A stretch of DNA of 64,000 bases from Clostridiales bacterium UBA7273 (GTDB lineage: Bacteria; Bacillota; Clostridia; Oscillospirales; Oscillospiraceae): assembly GCA_002472405.1 (NCBI GenBank), contig DKRV01000032.1, forward strand, positions 62,001 to 126,000, in the 5' to 3' direction. Shown here piece by piece: positions 51,017-61,268 of this stretch (the first letter of the stretch is position 1; each line of letters opens with the position of its first letter). The notes under the pieces are model-generated. The model ran no database searches and had not been told where the DNA came from. It saw nothing but the letters and a program-made list of their open reading frames with translations. The position numbers and the translations under genes are program-made.

Positions 51017-53437
51017 TTACTTTATGATAAGATTGATAAGTTTATTCTTTACGACGATAGTCTTAACGAGTTGTTTGCCCTCCATCAGGCGCTTTACCTT
51101 CTCGTCGGCGCAGGCGGCGTCGATAACGACGCTGTCCTCGGAATCGGACGGAACGGTGATGGTGGATTTGAGCTTGCCGTTTACCTGAACTGCCATCTCG
51201 CGAGTGGCATCGACGGTTTTTGCCTCGTCATACTCAGGCCAGGGCATCTGCATGGCCATCTTGCCCTCTTTTGCGGCAAAGCCCATGTTCTCCCACATTT
51301 CCTCTACCATGTGGGGAGCGAAAGGACTGAGCAGCAAGCACAGAGCGCGTACATCGCCCTTGGAGCAGCCGTTTGCATAGAACTCGTTGACCATAGTCAT
51401 CATTGAGGCAATAGCAGTGTTCATTTTCAGCTCGTCTATATCCTGAGTGACCTTTTTGATGGTCTTATGGACGATGGATTCATTCTTTGCGGATATGTTC
51501 TCATCGTCGGTAGCCATGTCCTGCAGGTTAAAGCAGCGGTCGAGGAAGCGCTTCGAGCCCTTGACGGCCTCGTTCGACCACGAAACGGCCTTTTCAAAGT
51601 CGCCGATGAACATGATGTGCAGACGCATGGTGTCGGCACCGTACTGTGCAACGATATCGTTGGGGTTGACGACGTTGCCGCGCGACTTCGACATCTTCTC
51701 GCCGCCCTCGCCGAGGATCATGCCGTGGCTCGTGCGCTTGGCATAAGGCTCCTTGGTGGGGACAACACCGATATCATACAGGAACTTGTGCCAGAAGCGA
51801 GAGTACAGCAGGTGCAGAGTCGTGTGCTCCATGCCGCCGTTATACCAGTCAACAGGCGACCAGTATTCGAGCGCTTCCTTGCTTGCAAGCTCCTTATCAT
51901 TGTGCGGATCCATATAGCGCAGGAAGTACCAGCTTGAGCCTGCCCACTGGGGCATCGTGTCGGTTTCGCGCTTTGCCGGTCCGCCGCAGCAGGGGCAGGT
52001 AGTGTTGACCCAATCGGTCATCTTGCTCAGGGGGCTTTCGCCGTCGTCGGTCGGCTCATAGCTGTCAACCTGAGGCAGCACCAGAGGCAGCTGATCCTCG
52101 GGCAGCGGCACCCAACCGCATTTTTCGCAATTGACGAGGGGGATCGGCTCGCCCCAGTAGCGCTGACGGGAGAACACCCAGTCGCGCAGCTTGTAATTGA
52201 CCTTCTCCTTGCCTATTCCCTGCTCTACAACGTATTTTTTCATTGCTGGGATAGCTTCCTTTACGGTCATTCCGTTGAGGAAGCCGGAGTTTACCATGAC
52301 GGCGCTGTCGTCCTTTGCGACGAACGCCTCCTTGGTGATATCGCCGCCGGCAACGACCTCGACGATGGGCAGGCCGAATTTAGTAGCAAACTCCCAGTCG
52401 CGCTGGTCGTGGCCCGGAACGCCCATGACGATACCGGTTCCATAACCCATGAGGACATAGTCGGAAACGAACATGGGCAGCATCTTATGCGTAACGGGGT
52501 TTTCCACCTCGATACCGTCAAGGCGGACGCCTGTTTTGTCCTTATTCAGCTCGCCGCGCTCAAAATCGGACTTTCTCGCGGCTTCCTTCTGATAAGCCTC
52601 TACCTCGTCCCAGTTTTTGATCTTGTCCTTCCACTCGTTGAGCATCGGATGCTCGGGGGAAATGACCATGTAAGTAGTACCGAACAGGGTATCGGCACGG
52701 GTGGTGTATACGGTGACCTCGCCGCCGATATTGGTCTTGAACGTTACCTCCGCGCCGGTGGAGCGGCCGATCCAGTTGCGCTGCTGGATCTTTACGCGCT
52801 CGATGTAATCGACATCATCCAGATCGTCGATAAGGCGCTGGGCATATTTTGTAATTCGCAGCATCCACTGGCTTTTTTCCTTGCGGACGACTTCGCTGCC
52901 GCAGCGCTCGCAAACGCCGTCAACGACCTCTTCGTTAGCAAGGACGCACTTGCAGGAGGTGCACCAGTTGACGGGCATGGTCGCCTTGTATGCAAGGCCG
53001 TGCTTATACATCTGGAGGAATATCCACTGCGTCCACTTATAGTACTTGGGGTCGGTGGTATCGACGCAGCGATCCCAGTCAAAACCGTAGCCGAGCATTT
53101 TCAGCTGACTAGTGAAATTTGCTATATTGTTTTTGGTAACTATTGCCGGATGGATATGATTTTTGATAGCGTAGTTTTCCGTCGGCAGGCCGAAAGCGTC
53201 AAAGCCTATCGGGAACAGGACATTGTAGCCCTCCATGCGTTTTTTACGGGTGACTATGTCAAGAGCGGTGAACGGTCTGGGATGGCCGACATGAAGGCCC
53301 TGACCCGAAGGGTACGGGAACTCGATCAGTCCGTAGAATTTGGGACGGGTAGTATCGCCGGTAACTGCCGCATAGGGCTTGGTCTCTTCCCAGATTGCCT
53401 GCCACTTCTTTTCAATTGCGGTGAAATCGTATTTCAT
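51017..53437 (-). CDS. leuS: Leucine--tRNA ligase
   Basis: An 806-residue class I synthetase. The HIGH-like motif is HVGH in [23 protein letters not shown] is [13 protein letters not shown]. The inserted editing domain lies at about 220-400 ([21 protein letters not shown]). A zinc motif CTSCKC with CERCG is visible. No T-box precedes it. It follows rsfS in direction. Confidence 0.97.
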   Translation of the reverse strand: MKYDFTAIEKKWQAIWEETKPYAAVTGDTTRPKFYGLIEFPYPSGQGLHVGHPRPFTALDIVTRKKRMEGYNVLFPIGFDAFGLPTENYAIKNHIHPAIVTKNNIANFTSQLKMLGYGFDWDRCVDTTDPKYYKWTQWIFLQMYKHGLAYKATMPVNWCTSCKCVLANEEVVDGVCERCGSEVVRKEKSQWMLRITKYAQRLIDDLDDVDYIERVKIQQRNWIGRSTGAEVTFKTNIGGEVTVYTTRADTLFGTTYMVISPEHPMLNEWKDKIKNWDEVEAYQKEAARKSDFERGELNKDKTGVRLDGIEVENPVTHKMLPMFVSDYVLMGYGTGIVMGVPGHDQRDWEFATKFGLPIVEVVAGGDITKEAFVAKDDSAVMVNSGFLNGMTVKEAIPAMKKYVVEQGIGKEKVNYKLRDWVFSRQRYWGEPIPLVNCEKCGWVPLPEDQLPLVLPQVDSYEPTDDGESPLSKMTDWVNTTCPCCGGPAKRETDTMPQWAGSSWYFLRYMDPHNDKELASKEALEYWSPVDWYNGGMEHTTLHLLYSRFWHKFLYDIGVVPTKEPYAKRTSHGMILGEGGEKMSKSRGNVVNPNDIVAQYGADTMRLHIMFIGDFEKAVSWSNEAVKGSKRFLDRCFNLQDMATDDENISAKNESIVHKTIKKVTQDIDELKMNTAIASMMTMVNEFYANGCSKGDVRALCLLLSPFAPHMVEEMWENMGFAAKEGKMAMQMPWPEYDEAKTVDATREMAVQVNGKLKSTITVPSDSEDSVVIDAACADEKVKRLMEGKQLVKTIVVKNKLINLIIK

Positions 53438-53484
53438 TTTAAATTTAACTCCCTTATAGTTTTATATTTTTGTCCGAATGCCCC

Positions 53485-53847
53485 TTAGCAGGGGCCTATA
53501 AGGGATGAGAGATCGATCTCCTCGGCGTCTGACCACAGGTGCTCAAGCTTGTAAAAGTCGCGCGCTTCCTCTGTGAACACATGAGCCACGACGCAGCCGA
53601 AATCGAGAAGCACCCAGCTTCCGCTGCGATAGCCCTCGCGGCGGATGGGAGGCTCGCCGGCCTCGCTCATCGCCTTGTCTATCTCGTCTGTAAGAGTTTT
53701 AATATGCGTGGAAGATGTACCTGTGCAGATGATGAAATAATCGCACAAAGATGTGAGCTTATCGGTTTTGAGGACTTTTATGTCCTTTCCCTTTTTGTCG
53801 CTGAGCGCCTTGGCGGCTATCTTAACGACTTCGTTTGGTGTCATCAT
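53485..53847 (-). CDS. rsfS: Ribosome silencing factor RsfS
   Basis: A 120-residue factor that binds L14 and blocks subunit joining in starvation. The family block CDYFIICTGTSSTHIKTL and GYRSGSWVLLDFGCVVAHVF are visible. The start overlaps the LCP gene stop; two ATGs are in tandem (53847 and 53844). It lies after nadD-yqeK and the LCP gene as in many Firmicutes. Confidence 0.94.
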   Translation of the reverse strand: MMTPNEVVKIAAKALSDKKGKDIKVLKTDKLTSLCDYFIICTGTSSTHIKTLTDEIDKAMSEAGEPPIRREGYRSGSWVLLDFGCVVAHVFTEEARDFYKLEHLWSDAEEIDLSSLIGPC

Positions 53848-55175
53848 TCGTTATCATCCTTACTGCCTGAATTTGTTGTGCTTGGGCTGCTTGTGTAGGT
53901 ATAAACATTCGCCACTCCCATAGTGCTTGACGAGCTGTAATTCAAGAACGAGGAAACGCCGCCGGAGAGCTCGCCGGTCGTGGAGTAGAAATTGCCGTCC
54001 TTATATGTGACGATATTCACGTTCTTGGTCGTTACCTGAGCTTCCCACGGATTGAGGCACTCATTGACCATATCGAGCCACGCGTCTATATCGCAGAAAA
54101 CATAGCTTGCGCCGAACACGTTGCCGCCTGTATCACCGGGCATAGTGTAGAACTTAATGTTCTCGCTGTCAAGCTTCAGAAACTCCTTAGCGTAATACAG
54201 CATATTCTCGGCCGTGAGGCTCGTCTCCATATTATCAGACACAATGCTGATGACCTCGGTGAGGTTGGGGATGTTCTTGAGGCTTATCATCTGGCTTGCA
54301 ACGGCCATAAGCAGCTCGTGCTGCATGTCGATACGCTGAATATCGCCGCCGGCATAGCCGCTTCTGAAGCGCATGAGCTGTACAAACTGCTCACCGTTAA
54401 GCTTCTGCTGGCCTTCGGGAATGTGAATGTGCAGATCCTGAGTCGGGTCGTCGTAGTTCATTCCGGGCGGAACGTTGAAGTCAACGCCGCCGATGGCGTC
54501 AACGACCTGCTCTGCCGCATCCATATTAACGAGAATGTATCCGTCAACGTCAAAGCCGAGGAAGGACTTGATAAGCTCCTCTCGCATCTTTTTGATCGGG
54601 TCGCAGCCGTAATATGAGCTGCTCTGTATGCCGGAATAATACGCGGCATAATGATATGCGGAGTTTGCCTTCTTGACCTCATGCTGAATGTTCGTGAGCG
54701 TATCACGGGGGATGCTGACAACATTGAGTGTATGATTTACCGTGTCAAGCCGGCCGATCATAATGGTGTCGGTATTATTGCTGACAACGTCAACGCCTGC
54801 TACAAGCAGCGTATACACGCCGGGCTTTCTGCCGTCAACCGTATTCACCGGGGGATCATCGTTATTTGTGATGCCGTCGCCGTTGCTGTCGGGCGCAGCC
54901 ATGAAATACTCAACGTAAACATAGGCCGCCGCAAGCAGGACAACAATGCAAAGCAGGATTATGAGTATGACCTTTCCGGCCTTGCCCTTCTTTTTCTGCT
55001 TTTTTCCGCCCTGAGCCTTATTGGCCGGCTGCGCAGGAGGAGCGCTCGGCTTGCTCTCTGCATAGTAATCATAATCGTCGTATCTTTCGGGTGTGCGGCC
55101 GCCGTTATTTTTGCTGCTGTTATTTCTGCTGCTGTCTGTATGCTTGCCGCCCTTTTTGCCTCCGAATAGCTGCAT
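53844..55175 (-). CDS. LytR-CpsA-Psr (LCP) family cell wall ligase
   Basis: A 443-residue membrane enzyme attaching wall polymers to peptidoglycan. A long Lys/Gly/Asn-rich cytosolic tail precedes one helix at about 68-90. The LCP core has VAGVDVVSNNTDTIMI and the catalytic Arg-Asp of SIPRDT (157-158), then GGDIQRIDMQHELL. The C-terminal Ser/Thr-rich tail is unusual. It is inserted between nadD-yqeK and rsfS. Confidence 0.92.
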   Translation of the reverse strand: MQLFGGKKGGKHTDSSRNNSSKNNGGRTPERYDDYDYYAESKPSAPPAQPANKAQGGKKQKKKGKAGKVILIILLCIVVLLAAAYVYVEYFMAAPDSNGDGITNNDDPPVNTVDGRKPGVYTLLVAGVDVVSNNTDTIMIGRLDTVNHTLNVVSIPRDTLTNIQHEVKKANSAYHYAAYYSGIQSSSYYGCDPIKKMREELIKSFLGFDVDGYILVNMDAAEQVVDAIGGVDFNVPPGMNYDDPTQDLHIHIPEGQQKLNGEQFVQLMRFRSGYAGGDIQRIDMQHELLMAVASQMISLKNIPNLTEVISIVSDNMETSLTAENMLYYAKEFLKLDSENIKFYTMPGDTGGNVFGASYVFCDIDAWLDMVNECLNPWEAQVTTKNVNIVTYKDGNFYSTTGELSGGVSSFLNYSSSSTMGVANVYTYTSSPSTTNSGSKDDNE

Positions 55176-55210
55176 ATTATTTCCCCTTCTCTAAGTCGGC
55201 ACCCCTGCCG

Positions 55211-56386
55211 TTATTGCTTTTGCGCGGTATGCTCTGAATACCACTTATATGCGTCGGCAGTAGCATAATACGGCTCCTGCCCATAGCTTTTTATATCTTC
55301 AAGGCTCATTTCAAGCCCCAGCGCCATCGCTTCGTCAAGATCCTCATACGCAAGCTTTCTGAGCTTGTCAACACCGTCAAAATCGCGGTTCGGCTCAATG
55401 TAGTCTGCCATGTAGATTATCTTTTCAAGAAGCGTCATATCGGGCTTGCCGGTCGTGTGCCAGCGGATAGCATCATAAACCTCGTCGCTTATATTAAACA
55501 GGTCCCGTGCAAGCGCGGCTCCCGTTTTGGCGTGCAGGAGCTTGACGTTTTCTTCCTCAGCGTTGTCGTTTATAATACCATATTTCCTGCACAATATCAA
55601 TTGGTCGGATAACACAAGTTTTTTTGTAATATCGTGCAGAATTCCGGCTTCCGCAGCATTTTCGGGGTCCTCTCCCCAGCGGTTGGCAAGCGTTACTGCC
55701 TCGGCCTCGCAGCCGACGACGTGAGCAACGCGCTTCGGACTGAGCATGGCATAGGCCTTATCGCGCAGCCAGTAAAGCTCCGGCTTTGCGGCATAATCTC
55801 CGTTTTTGATTATGCGCGCATAAACGCTCTCCGGCAGGTACGACGCACCGCGCCTGTTCGGCAGCATATCGCGTATATCCGACGACGACATAGGCTTCGG
55901 CTCGTGATTGAGAAACACGCATTTTGCGCCGTACTGCCGCTTGAGGTAATCGGCATGCTCCATGATGCGCGCATCCTCGCCCTCGCTGCGGCAGAAAACA
56001 CCGAGCGTCATATTCTCAAGCAGGAAGCGGAAGCGGTACCACTCCTCAAAGCTGAAGAGCATATCGCTGCCCATGACAAAGGTAAACTCCGCGCCGGGAT
56101 AAAGCTGCATAAGCTGCTCAAGCGTGTCGGCCGAATAGCTTTTGCCCTCGCGCAGGATCTCGATATCCGAGACCTCGGCATTCGGGATATCGGCAAAGGC
56201 AAGCTTTGTAAGCTCCAGGCGCTCTGCCGGATCAGGACTTCCGCCGGCCAGCTCCTTGTGCGGCGGTATGCTCGCCGGGATTATAAGCATTTTATCTGGT
56301 TTCAGCCGCTCGGAAACGGCATAGGCTGCCTCAACATGGCCGCAGTGCGGCGGATTGAAGCTGCCGCCGTAAATTGCAATTCTCAT
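55211..56386 (-). CDS. nadD: Fusion of nicotinate-nucleotide adenylyltransferase (NadD) and YqeK-type HD hydrolase
   Basis: A 391-residue fusion. Residues about 1-200 are NadD with GGSFNPPHCGHVEAA and SSSDIRDMLPN; this makes deamido-NAD. Residues about 205-385 are an HD-domain YqeK, with RVAHVVGCEA, GILHDITK and RWHTTG, a family known to hydrolyse Ap4A. In Bacillus, nadD and yqeK are separate neighbours with rsfS downstream; here one polypeptide. No frameshift is seen at the join. Confidence 0.9.
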   Translation of the reverse strand: MRIAIYGGSFNPPHCGHVEAAYAVSERLKPDKMLIIPASIPPHKELAGGSPDPAERLELTKLAFADIPNAEVSDIEILREGKSYSADTLEQLMQLYPGAEFTFVMGSDMLFSFEEWYRFRFLLENMTLGVFCRSEGEDARIMEHADYLKRQYGAKCVFLNHEPKPMSSSDIRDMLPNRRGASYLPESVYARIIKNGDYAAKPELYWLRDKAYAMLSPKRVAHVVGCEAEAVTLANRWGEDPENAAEAGILHDITKKLVLSDQLILCRKYGIINDNAEEENVKLLHAKTGAALARDLFNISDEVYDAIRWHTTGKPDMTLLEKIIYMADYIEPNRDFDGVDKLRKLAYEDLDEAMALGLEMSLEDIKSYGQEPYYATADAYKWYSEHTAQKQ

Positions 56387-56691
56387 TTTTTCTTATCTTT
56401 TACAAGAGCTATTTTAGGCTCTTTTTCATTACGTTTATACAATACGAATTTGCTTCCTATGGTCTGCACGGTTTCGGCCGCGCATGCCTCCGCCAGAGCG
56501 TCGGCAGCCTCGCGCGCCGTGAGCAGGCTGTTTTCCAAAACTCTGCCCTTTATAAGCTCGCGCGCTTTGAGCGCATCCTTCACCTGCGTTATCGTGTTTT
56601 CGGTTATTCCGCCCTTGCCGATCTGGATTATCGTATCCTCGGTCATGGCGAGGCCCCTGAGCTGGGCTCTCTGCTTACTTGTCAGTGCCAT
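56383..56691 (-). CDS. yhbY: YhbY family RNA-binding protein
   Basis: A 102-residue CRM-domain protein that binds the ribosome assembly intermediates. It starts ALTSKQRAQLRGLA and has GKGGITENTI, with GSKFVLYKRN near the end. It overlaps rdgB by 17 bases and the NadD-YqeK gene in ATGA form. The yqeI-nadD-yqeK order is conserved. Confidence 0.93.
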   Translation of the reverse strand: MALTSKQRAQLRGLAMTEDTIIQIGKGGITENTITQVKDALKARELIKGRVLENSLLTAREAADALAEACAAETVQTIGSKFVLYKRNEKEPKIALVKDKKK

Positions 56692-57280
56692 TTATTCTCC
56701 TAAGCTCCGTTCTGAATTTTTCGAGCGCATGCGCTCTGTGTGATATCTTGTTTTTTACCTCGCTGCCAAGCACGGCCATGCTGTCGGAATATCCGTCGGG
56801 CATGAAAACCGGATCGTAGCCGAAGCCGCCCTCGCCGTGGGGCTCTGTGAGTATCTGTCCGCGGCATTCGCCCTCGGTGCGTATTTCCGTTCCGTCGGGC
56901 AGCAGACAGCATATGCTGGACACGAACTTTGCCCTGCGGTCTGTCACGCCCTCGAGCTTCGATAAAAGATACATGTATTTTTCCTTATCGCTTGCATCGT
57001 GGCCGCCAGGGGCGTAGCGCGCGGAGTAAACGCCCGGCTCGCCGTTTAAGGCATCCACCATAAGGCCGGAATCGTCGGCAACGGTGGCCTCGCCTGTTGC
57101 GTCAAAAACAGCCTTTGCCTTGAGGTATGCGTTTTCGGCAAAGGTTGTTCCGGTTTCTTCAACCTCAAAGTTGCAGCCTGCCTCGCGCTGAGAGAGTATC
57201 TCAACGTCCATATCCGACAGTATTGCTTTCAACTCCTTGAGCTTTTTTGCGTTATTGCTTGCAAGTATCAGCTTTTTCAC
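56675..57280 (-). CDS. rdgB: XTP/dITP diphosphatase (RdgB/HAM1)
   Basis: A 201-residue housecleaning pyrophosphatase for deaminated purines. It starts KKLILASNNAKKLKEL, with AENAYLKAKA, VADDSGLMVDALNG, GEGGFGYDPVFMP and KNKISHRAHALEKF. The start is GTG, overlapping the ftsY stop, with GGAGG inside ftsY. It precedes yhbY. Confidence 0.95.
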   Translation of the reverse strand: MKKLILASNNAKKLKELKAILSDMDVEILSQREAGCNFEVEETGTTFAENAYLKAKAVFDATGEATVADDSGLMVDALNGEPGVYSARYAPGGHDASDKEKYMYLLSKLEGVTDRRAKFVSSICCLLPDGTEIRTEGECRGQILTEPHGEGGFGYDPVFMPDGYSDSMAVLGSEVKNKISHRAHALEKFRTELRRINGTDK

Positions 57281-58182
57281 TTAAACAGCGCCTCCACGAA
57301 TTCATGAGGATTAAACGGGATAAGATCGTCTATCCCCTCACCCACGCCGACATACTTGACGGGAAGCTTAAGCTCATTGGATATCGCAAACACTATGCCG
57401 CCCTTTGCGGTTCCGTCAAGCTTTGTGAGAACTATGCCGGTGATGCCGGCTGTTTCAAGGAACTGCTTTGCCTGGATAAGGCCATTCTGTCCCGTCGTTG
57501 CGTCAAGCACCATGAGCGTTTCAACATCGGCATCTGGCAGCTCACGGCGGACAACGCGAGTTATCTTATTAAGCTCGTTCATGAGGTTTGCCTTATTGTG
57601 CAGGCGGCCGGCGGTGTCGATAATAACAACGTCCGTGCCGCGCGCTTTCGCCGCGCACAGTCCGTCATACACTACAGCTGCCGGATCGCTGCCCTCTTCG
57701 TGGCGGACGATATCCGCTCCGGAGCGCTCTGCCCACACTCCAAGCTGCTCGGCTGCTGCCGCGCGGAATGTGTCGCCTGCGCAAAGGAGCACATTCTTGC
57801 CCTCGGCCTTAAGGCTTGCCGCGAGCTTGCCGATGGTCGTAGTCTTTCCGACGCCATTTACGCCGACCATGAGGATCACCGACGGCTTGGTGTCAAGCTT
57901 GAGCTTTGTGTCCATATTGCCGAGCATGTCCTGCATGTAGCCGACAAATGCCTCCTTTGCGGCTTTGCCCTTGTTTATATAGCGGCGCAGCAGAATGCGC
58001 TTGTAATCCATCATTATCTGCGCCGTAGTCTCGCCGCCGACATCGGCCATTATCAGCATTTCCTCAAGCTCGTCGTAGAAATCCTCGCTGTCGATATCGT
58101 AATTGCGGAATACCTCTTCAAGCTCCTCAATATTTTTTCTGGTCTTGGTGAGACCGGAGAACATTTTATCAAAAAAGCCCAT
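57277..58182 (-). CDS. ftsY: Signal recognition particle receptor FtsY
   Basis: A 301-residue SRP GTPase that targets ribosomes to the membrane. It has the N domain with NIEELEEVFRNYDI, G1 GVNGVGKTTTIGKLA, DTAGRLHNK, and TKLDGTAKGG. It lacks a long acidic A domain, as in many Gram-positives. It begins 11 bases after smc. The smc-ftsY order is standard. Confidence 0.95.
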   Translation of the reverse strand: MGFFDKMFSGLTKTRKNIEELEEVFRNYDIDSEDFYDELEEMLIMADVGGETTAQIMMDYKRILLRRYINKGKAAKEAFVGYMQDMLGNMDTKLKLDTKPSVILMVGVNGVGKTTTIGKLAASLKAEGKNVLLCAGDTFRAAAAEQLGVWAERSGADIVRHEEGSDPAAVVYDGLCAAKARGTDVVIIDTAGRLHNKANLMNELNKITRVVRRELPDADVETLMVLDATTGQNGLIQAKQFLETAGITGIVLTKLDGTAKGGIVFAISNELKLPVKYVGVGEGIDDLIPFNPHEFVEALFK

Positions 58183-58193
58183 TGTGTGCCTCC

Positions 58194-61100
58194 TCAGTCA
58201 TTTTCTATTGAGCGCTGCGCCTGGTCAAGATCAAGCTCTATGACCTTCGAAACGCCCTTTTCCTGCATAGTGACGCCGTAGAGGTGGTCTGCCTCCTCCA
58301 TTGTGCCGCGGCGGTGGGTTATTACTATAAACTGCGTCTTATCGCACATTCGGCGCATATATTCCGCATAGCGGATAACGTTTGCCTCGTCCAATGCGGC
58401 CTCGATCTCGTCCATAACGCAGAACGGCGTTGGGCGAACCTTGAGGATCGCAAAATACAGCGCTATGGCCACGAACGCCTTCTCTCCGCCGGACAGGAGG
58501 CTTATATTCGACACCGCTTTTCCGGGCGGCTGAACCTTTATCTCAATGCCGCACTCAAGCGGATCGTTTTCATCCTCAAGGATGACCGACGCCTTGCCGC
58601 CGCCGAACAGCTCAAGGAAGGTCTCACGGAAGTTTTCGTCGATGAGCTTGAACTGGCCGAGGAAAACCTCTTTCATCTCATTGGTTACGTCGTTTATTAT
58701 GCCCAAAAGCTCTTTCTTGGCTTTCTCTATATCGCTGCGCTGCCCGGTCAGGAATTCGTAACGGGTATTGACACGCTCAAATTCCTCGATAGCGCCGATA
58801 TTCGGCGTGCCGAGCGCAGATATCTGCCGGCGCAGGTCGCTTATTCCGCGCGACTCCTTCTGGAGGTTTTCAACCGGCTGGCGCAGCTGCTGCGCCGCCG
58901 AATGGCTCAGCTCATAATTATCCCAAAGCTTATCGAGGATCTGCTTTTCCTCAAGGTCTGACGACAGCTTTTTCTGTTCAAGCCTTGCGCAGCTGCGCTC
59001 AAGCTCAAGCAGGCGGCGGTTTGACTCCTGGCTGTCCTTATCGGCCTTTGTTCTGCGGCCTTCAAGCTCAAGGCGCTTTGCGTTTATCTCCGCGATCTCG
59101 GATTTGATCTTTTCAGCCTGACCGAGTATATCATCGCGCTGCTTCAAAACGGCATCGAGCTGCTGCTTTATCTCTTCGCATGCGCTCTGCGCTTTTTCGA
59201 TCGCCGCGCGGCGCTGCTCACTGTCGCCCGACAGGCTTTGTGACAGGACCCTGAGCTGCTCTATTGCAGCGTTTGTAGCGCGCTTTTCGGCCTCGCACGA
59301 GGCTTTGTCGCGCTGGATCTCGGCGCGCTCTTCAACAGCCGCGTCAAGCTCATATCTAAGTCCCGACAGAGCATTTACCGACTTTTCAAGCTCGATCTGA
59401 GCCGCATCATACTGTCTGCCGAGGGTAAGTCTGCGCTTTTTCAGCTCCTCAAGCTCGTTTGCGCGCGAGAGTATGCCCGTTCCGCGCGCGGCGCTGCCGC
59501 CGGTCATTGAGCCGCCGGCGTTTATAAGCTGTCCATCAAGGCTGACGATGCGCAGGCGGTTGCCGTTTGCCTTTGACATGCGCACGGCATCGGCAAGCGT
59601 TTCGGCAATAACAGTGCGGCCGAGCAGGTTCGCAAATATGCCGTCATAGCGCTTATCAAAGCTCACAAGGTCATACGCGACCCCAACAAAACCGGGATCG
59701 TTTACCGGCGCATCCTTCATGATATTGCCGCGGACGGTGTCCACGGGAAGGAACGTTGCGCGGCCTGAATCGAGACGCTTTAGCATCTCGATTGCGCTGC
59801 GGCCGTCGTTCTGCGTGTCGATGACTATATTCTGCATCGCAGCGCCCAAAGCCGTTTCAACCGCAAGCGCGTATTCGTTATCGGTTTTAATGAGGTTTGC
59901 AACAGGACCGTGAACGCCGCGCAGGTTTCCCCTGCCGGATTCGCGCATAACGGTCTTGACCGCTTTTGAGAAGCCCTCGTACTCTTTTTCCATCTCCGAG
60001 AGCATATGAATGCGCGCATCCATGCTTCGGCAATCAACGGAAAGGCGGTTTACCTTTTCTCTCAGCTGCGCGGCGGCATTTTCGCGGCTTTGCAGCTTCA
60101 TGCGGCAGCCTTCTATCACGTTTGAGCTACCGGTCTCCTTTGCGGAAAGCTCCGCAATGCGCCCTGCAAGCTCATCGGCTTTGGCGCTGTTATCATCTAT
60201 CTGGCTGGCAATCTCGAAAAGCCTCGCCTGTGCTCCAGCAATATCACTTTTCATGCGCTCGACCGATTCGCCGCTGCTTTTTATATTCGCGCGCAAAACA
60301 GCCGCGCGTGAATCGCAGTCGGCAGCTCTGGCCTCAGTCTGCGACAGGCGCTCGCGCGCCTTGTCGGCCTCGATGTCCTTTTCATGCATGCGCTCGGATA
60401 TGCTTCCTGCCGAGGCATACAGCGCTTCAAGGCTGCGGTGAGCCTCGTCAAGCTCCGATTTTGCCGTTTCGTAATCGGCGTTTATCACCTGTGCCTGAGT
60501 GTGCAGCTTATCGAGCGTTGCCATCCAGACGGATATTTCGCGCACTCGCAGCTCATCGCGCAGGACGAGATATTTCTTTGCCGTTTCCGACTGGCGGCGC
60601 AGCGGCTCGACCTGAAGCTCAAGTTCATCGATCTTATCATTTATGCGAAGAAGATTTTCCTCGGTTTTTTCAAGCTTGCGCTCGGACTCCTCCTTGCGGC
60701 TGCGATAGCGCGATATGCCGGCAGCTTCCTCGAAAACCTCGCGGCGATCTGAGCTTTTGTTGGAAACGATCTCGGCAATCTTACCCTGACCGATGATCGA
60801 GTATCCGTCGCGTCCGAGTCCGGTGTCCATAAGCAGGCTGTTTATATCCTTAAGGCGCACGGCCTCGCGATTTATGTAATACTCGCTTTCGCCGCTGCGG
60901 TAATAACGGCGCGTGAGCATAAGCTCAGTGCTGTCGCAATCAAATATATGCTCGGTGTTGTCTATAATCAGCGATACCTGCGCAAAGCCGAGAGCGCCGC
61001 GCTTTTCGGTTCCGCCGAAAATGACGTCCTCCATCTTTCCGCCGCGCAGAGTCTTTGAGCGCTGCTCGCCCATAACCCACAGGATAGCGTCGGATATATT

Positions 61101-61214
61101 CGATTTTCCCGAGCCGTTCGGCCCGACTATTGCGGTTACGTCTTTTTCAAATATGATCCTTGTTTTGTCCGGAAAGGACTTAAATCCCTGCAATTCGAGT
61201 GCTTTTAAATACAA
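58194..61214 (-). CDS. smc: Chromosome segregation protein SMC (short-armed)
   Basis: A 1006-residue SMC ATPase; Bacillus SMC is about 1186. Walker A is GPNGSGKSN at 31-39, the hinge is at about 432-575, the ABC signature LSGGEKA at 907-913 and Walker B FCVMDEIEAALDEAN at 931-945. The two coiled-coil arms (about 170-430 and 585-800) are each shorter than usual. The start is TTG with AGAGG upstream. No frameshift is seen. It condenses chromosomes with ScpA and ScpB, which are not in view. Confidence 0.95.
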   Translation of the reverse strand: MYLKALELQGFKSFPDKTRIIFEKDVTAIVGPNGSGKSNISDAILWVMGEQRSKTLRGGKMEDVIFGGTEKRGALGFAQVSLIIDNTEHIFDCDSTELMLTRRYYRSGESEYYINREAVRLKDINSLLMDTGLGRDGYSIIGQGKIAEIVSNKSSDRREVFEEAAGISRYRSRKEESERKLEKTEENLLRINDKIDELELQVEPLRRQSETAKKYLVLRDELRVREISVWMATLDKLHTQAQVINADYETAKSELDEAHRSLEALYASAGSISERMHEKDIEADKARERLSQTEARAADCDSRAAVLRANIKSSGESVERMKSDIAGAQARLFEIASQIDDNSAKADELAGRIAELSAKETGSSNVIEGCRMKLQSRENAAAQLREKVNRLSVDCRSMDARIHMLSEMEKEYEGFSKAVKTVMRESGRGNLRGVHGPVANLIKTDNEYALAVETALGAAMQNIVIDTQNDGRSAIEMLKRLDSGRATFLPVDTVRGNIMKDAPVNDPGFVGVAYDLVSFDKRYDGIFANLLGRTVIAETLADAVRMSKANGNRLRIVSLDGQLINAGGSMTGGSAARGTGILSRANELEELKKRRLTLGRQYDAAQIELEKSVNALSGLRYELDAAVEERAEIQRDKASCEAEKRATNAAIEQLRVLSQSLSGDSEQRRAAIEKAQSACEEIKQQLDAVLKQRDDILGQAEKIKSEIAEINAKRLELEGRRTKADKDSQESNRRLLELERSCARLEQKKLSSDLEEKQILDKLWDNYELSHSAAQQLRQPVENLQKESRGISDLRRQISALGTPNIGAIEEFERVNTRYEFLTGQRSDIEKAKKELLGIINDVTNEMKEVFLGQFKLIDENFRETFLELFGGGKASVILEDENDPLECGIEIKVQPPGKAVSNISLLSGGEKAFVAIALYFAILKVRPTPFCVMDEIEAALDEANVIRYAEYMRRMCDKTQFIVITHRRGTMEEADHLYGVTMQEKGVSKVIELDLDQAQRSIEND

Positions 61215-61268
61215 AGGTTTTACCTCTTAAATAAGTTCATTCATAATATTTTATAATAAAGAGCCGTC

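Noticed and set aside
37772..54000. T-box leaders for alaS and leuS (and for thrC at 4738-6219)
   Set aside because: The upstream gaps are too short or lack the T-box core and anticodon-pairing structure.
55634..56743. 369-codon plus-strand open frame
   Set aside because: Antisense to nadD-yqeK and yhbY; no binding site.
57247..58281. 344-codon plus-strand open frame
   Set aside because: Antisense to ftsY and the end of smc.
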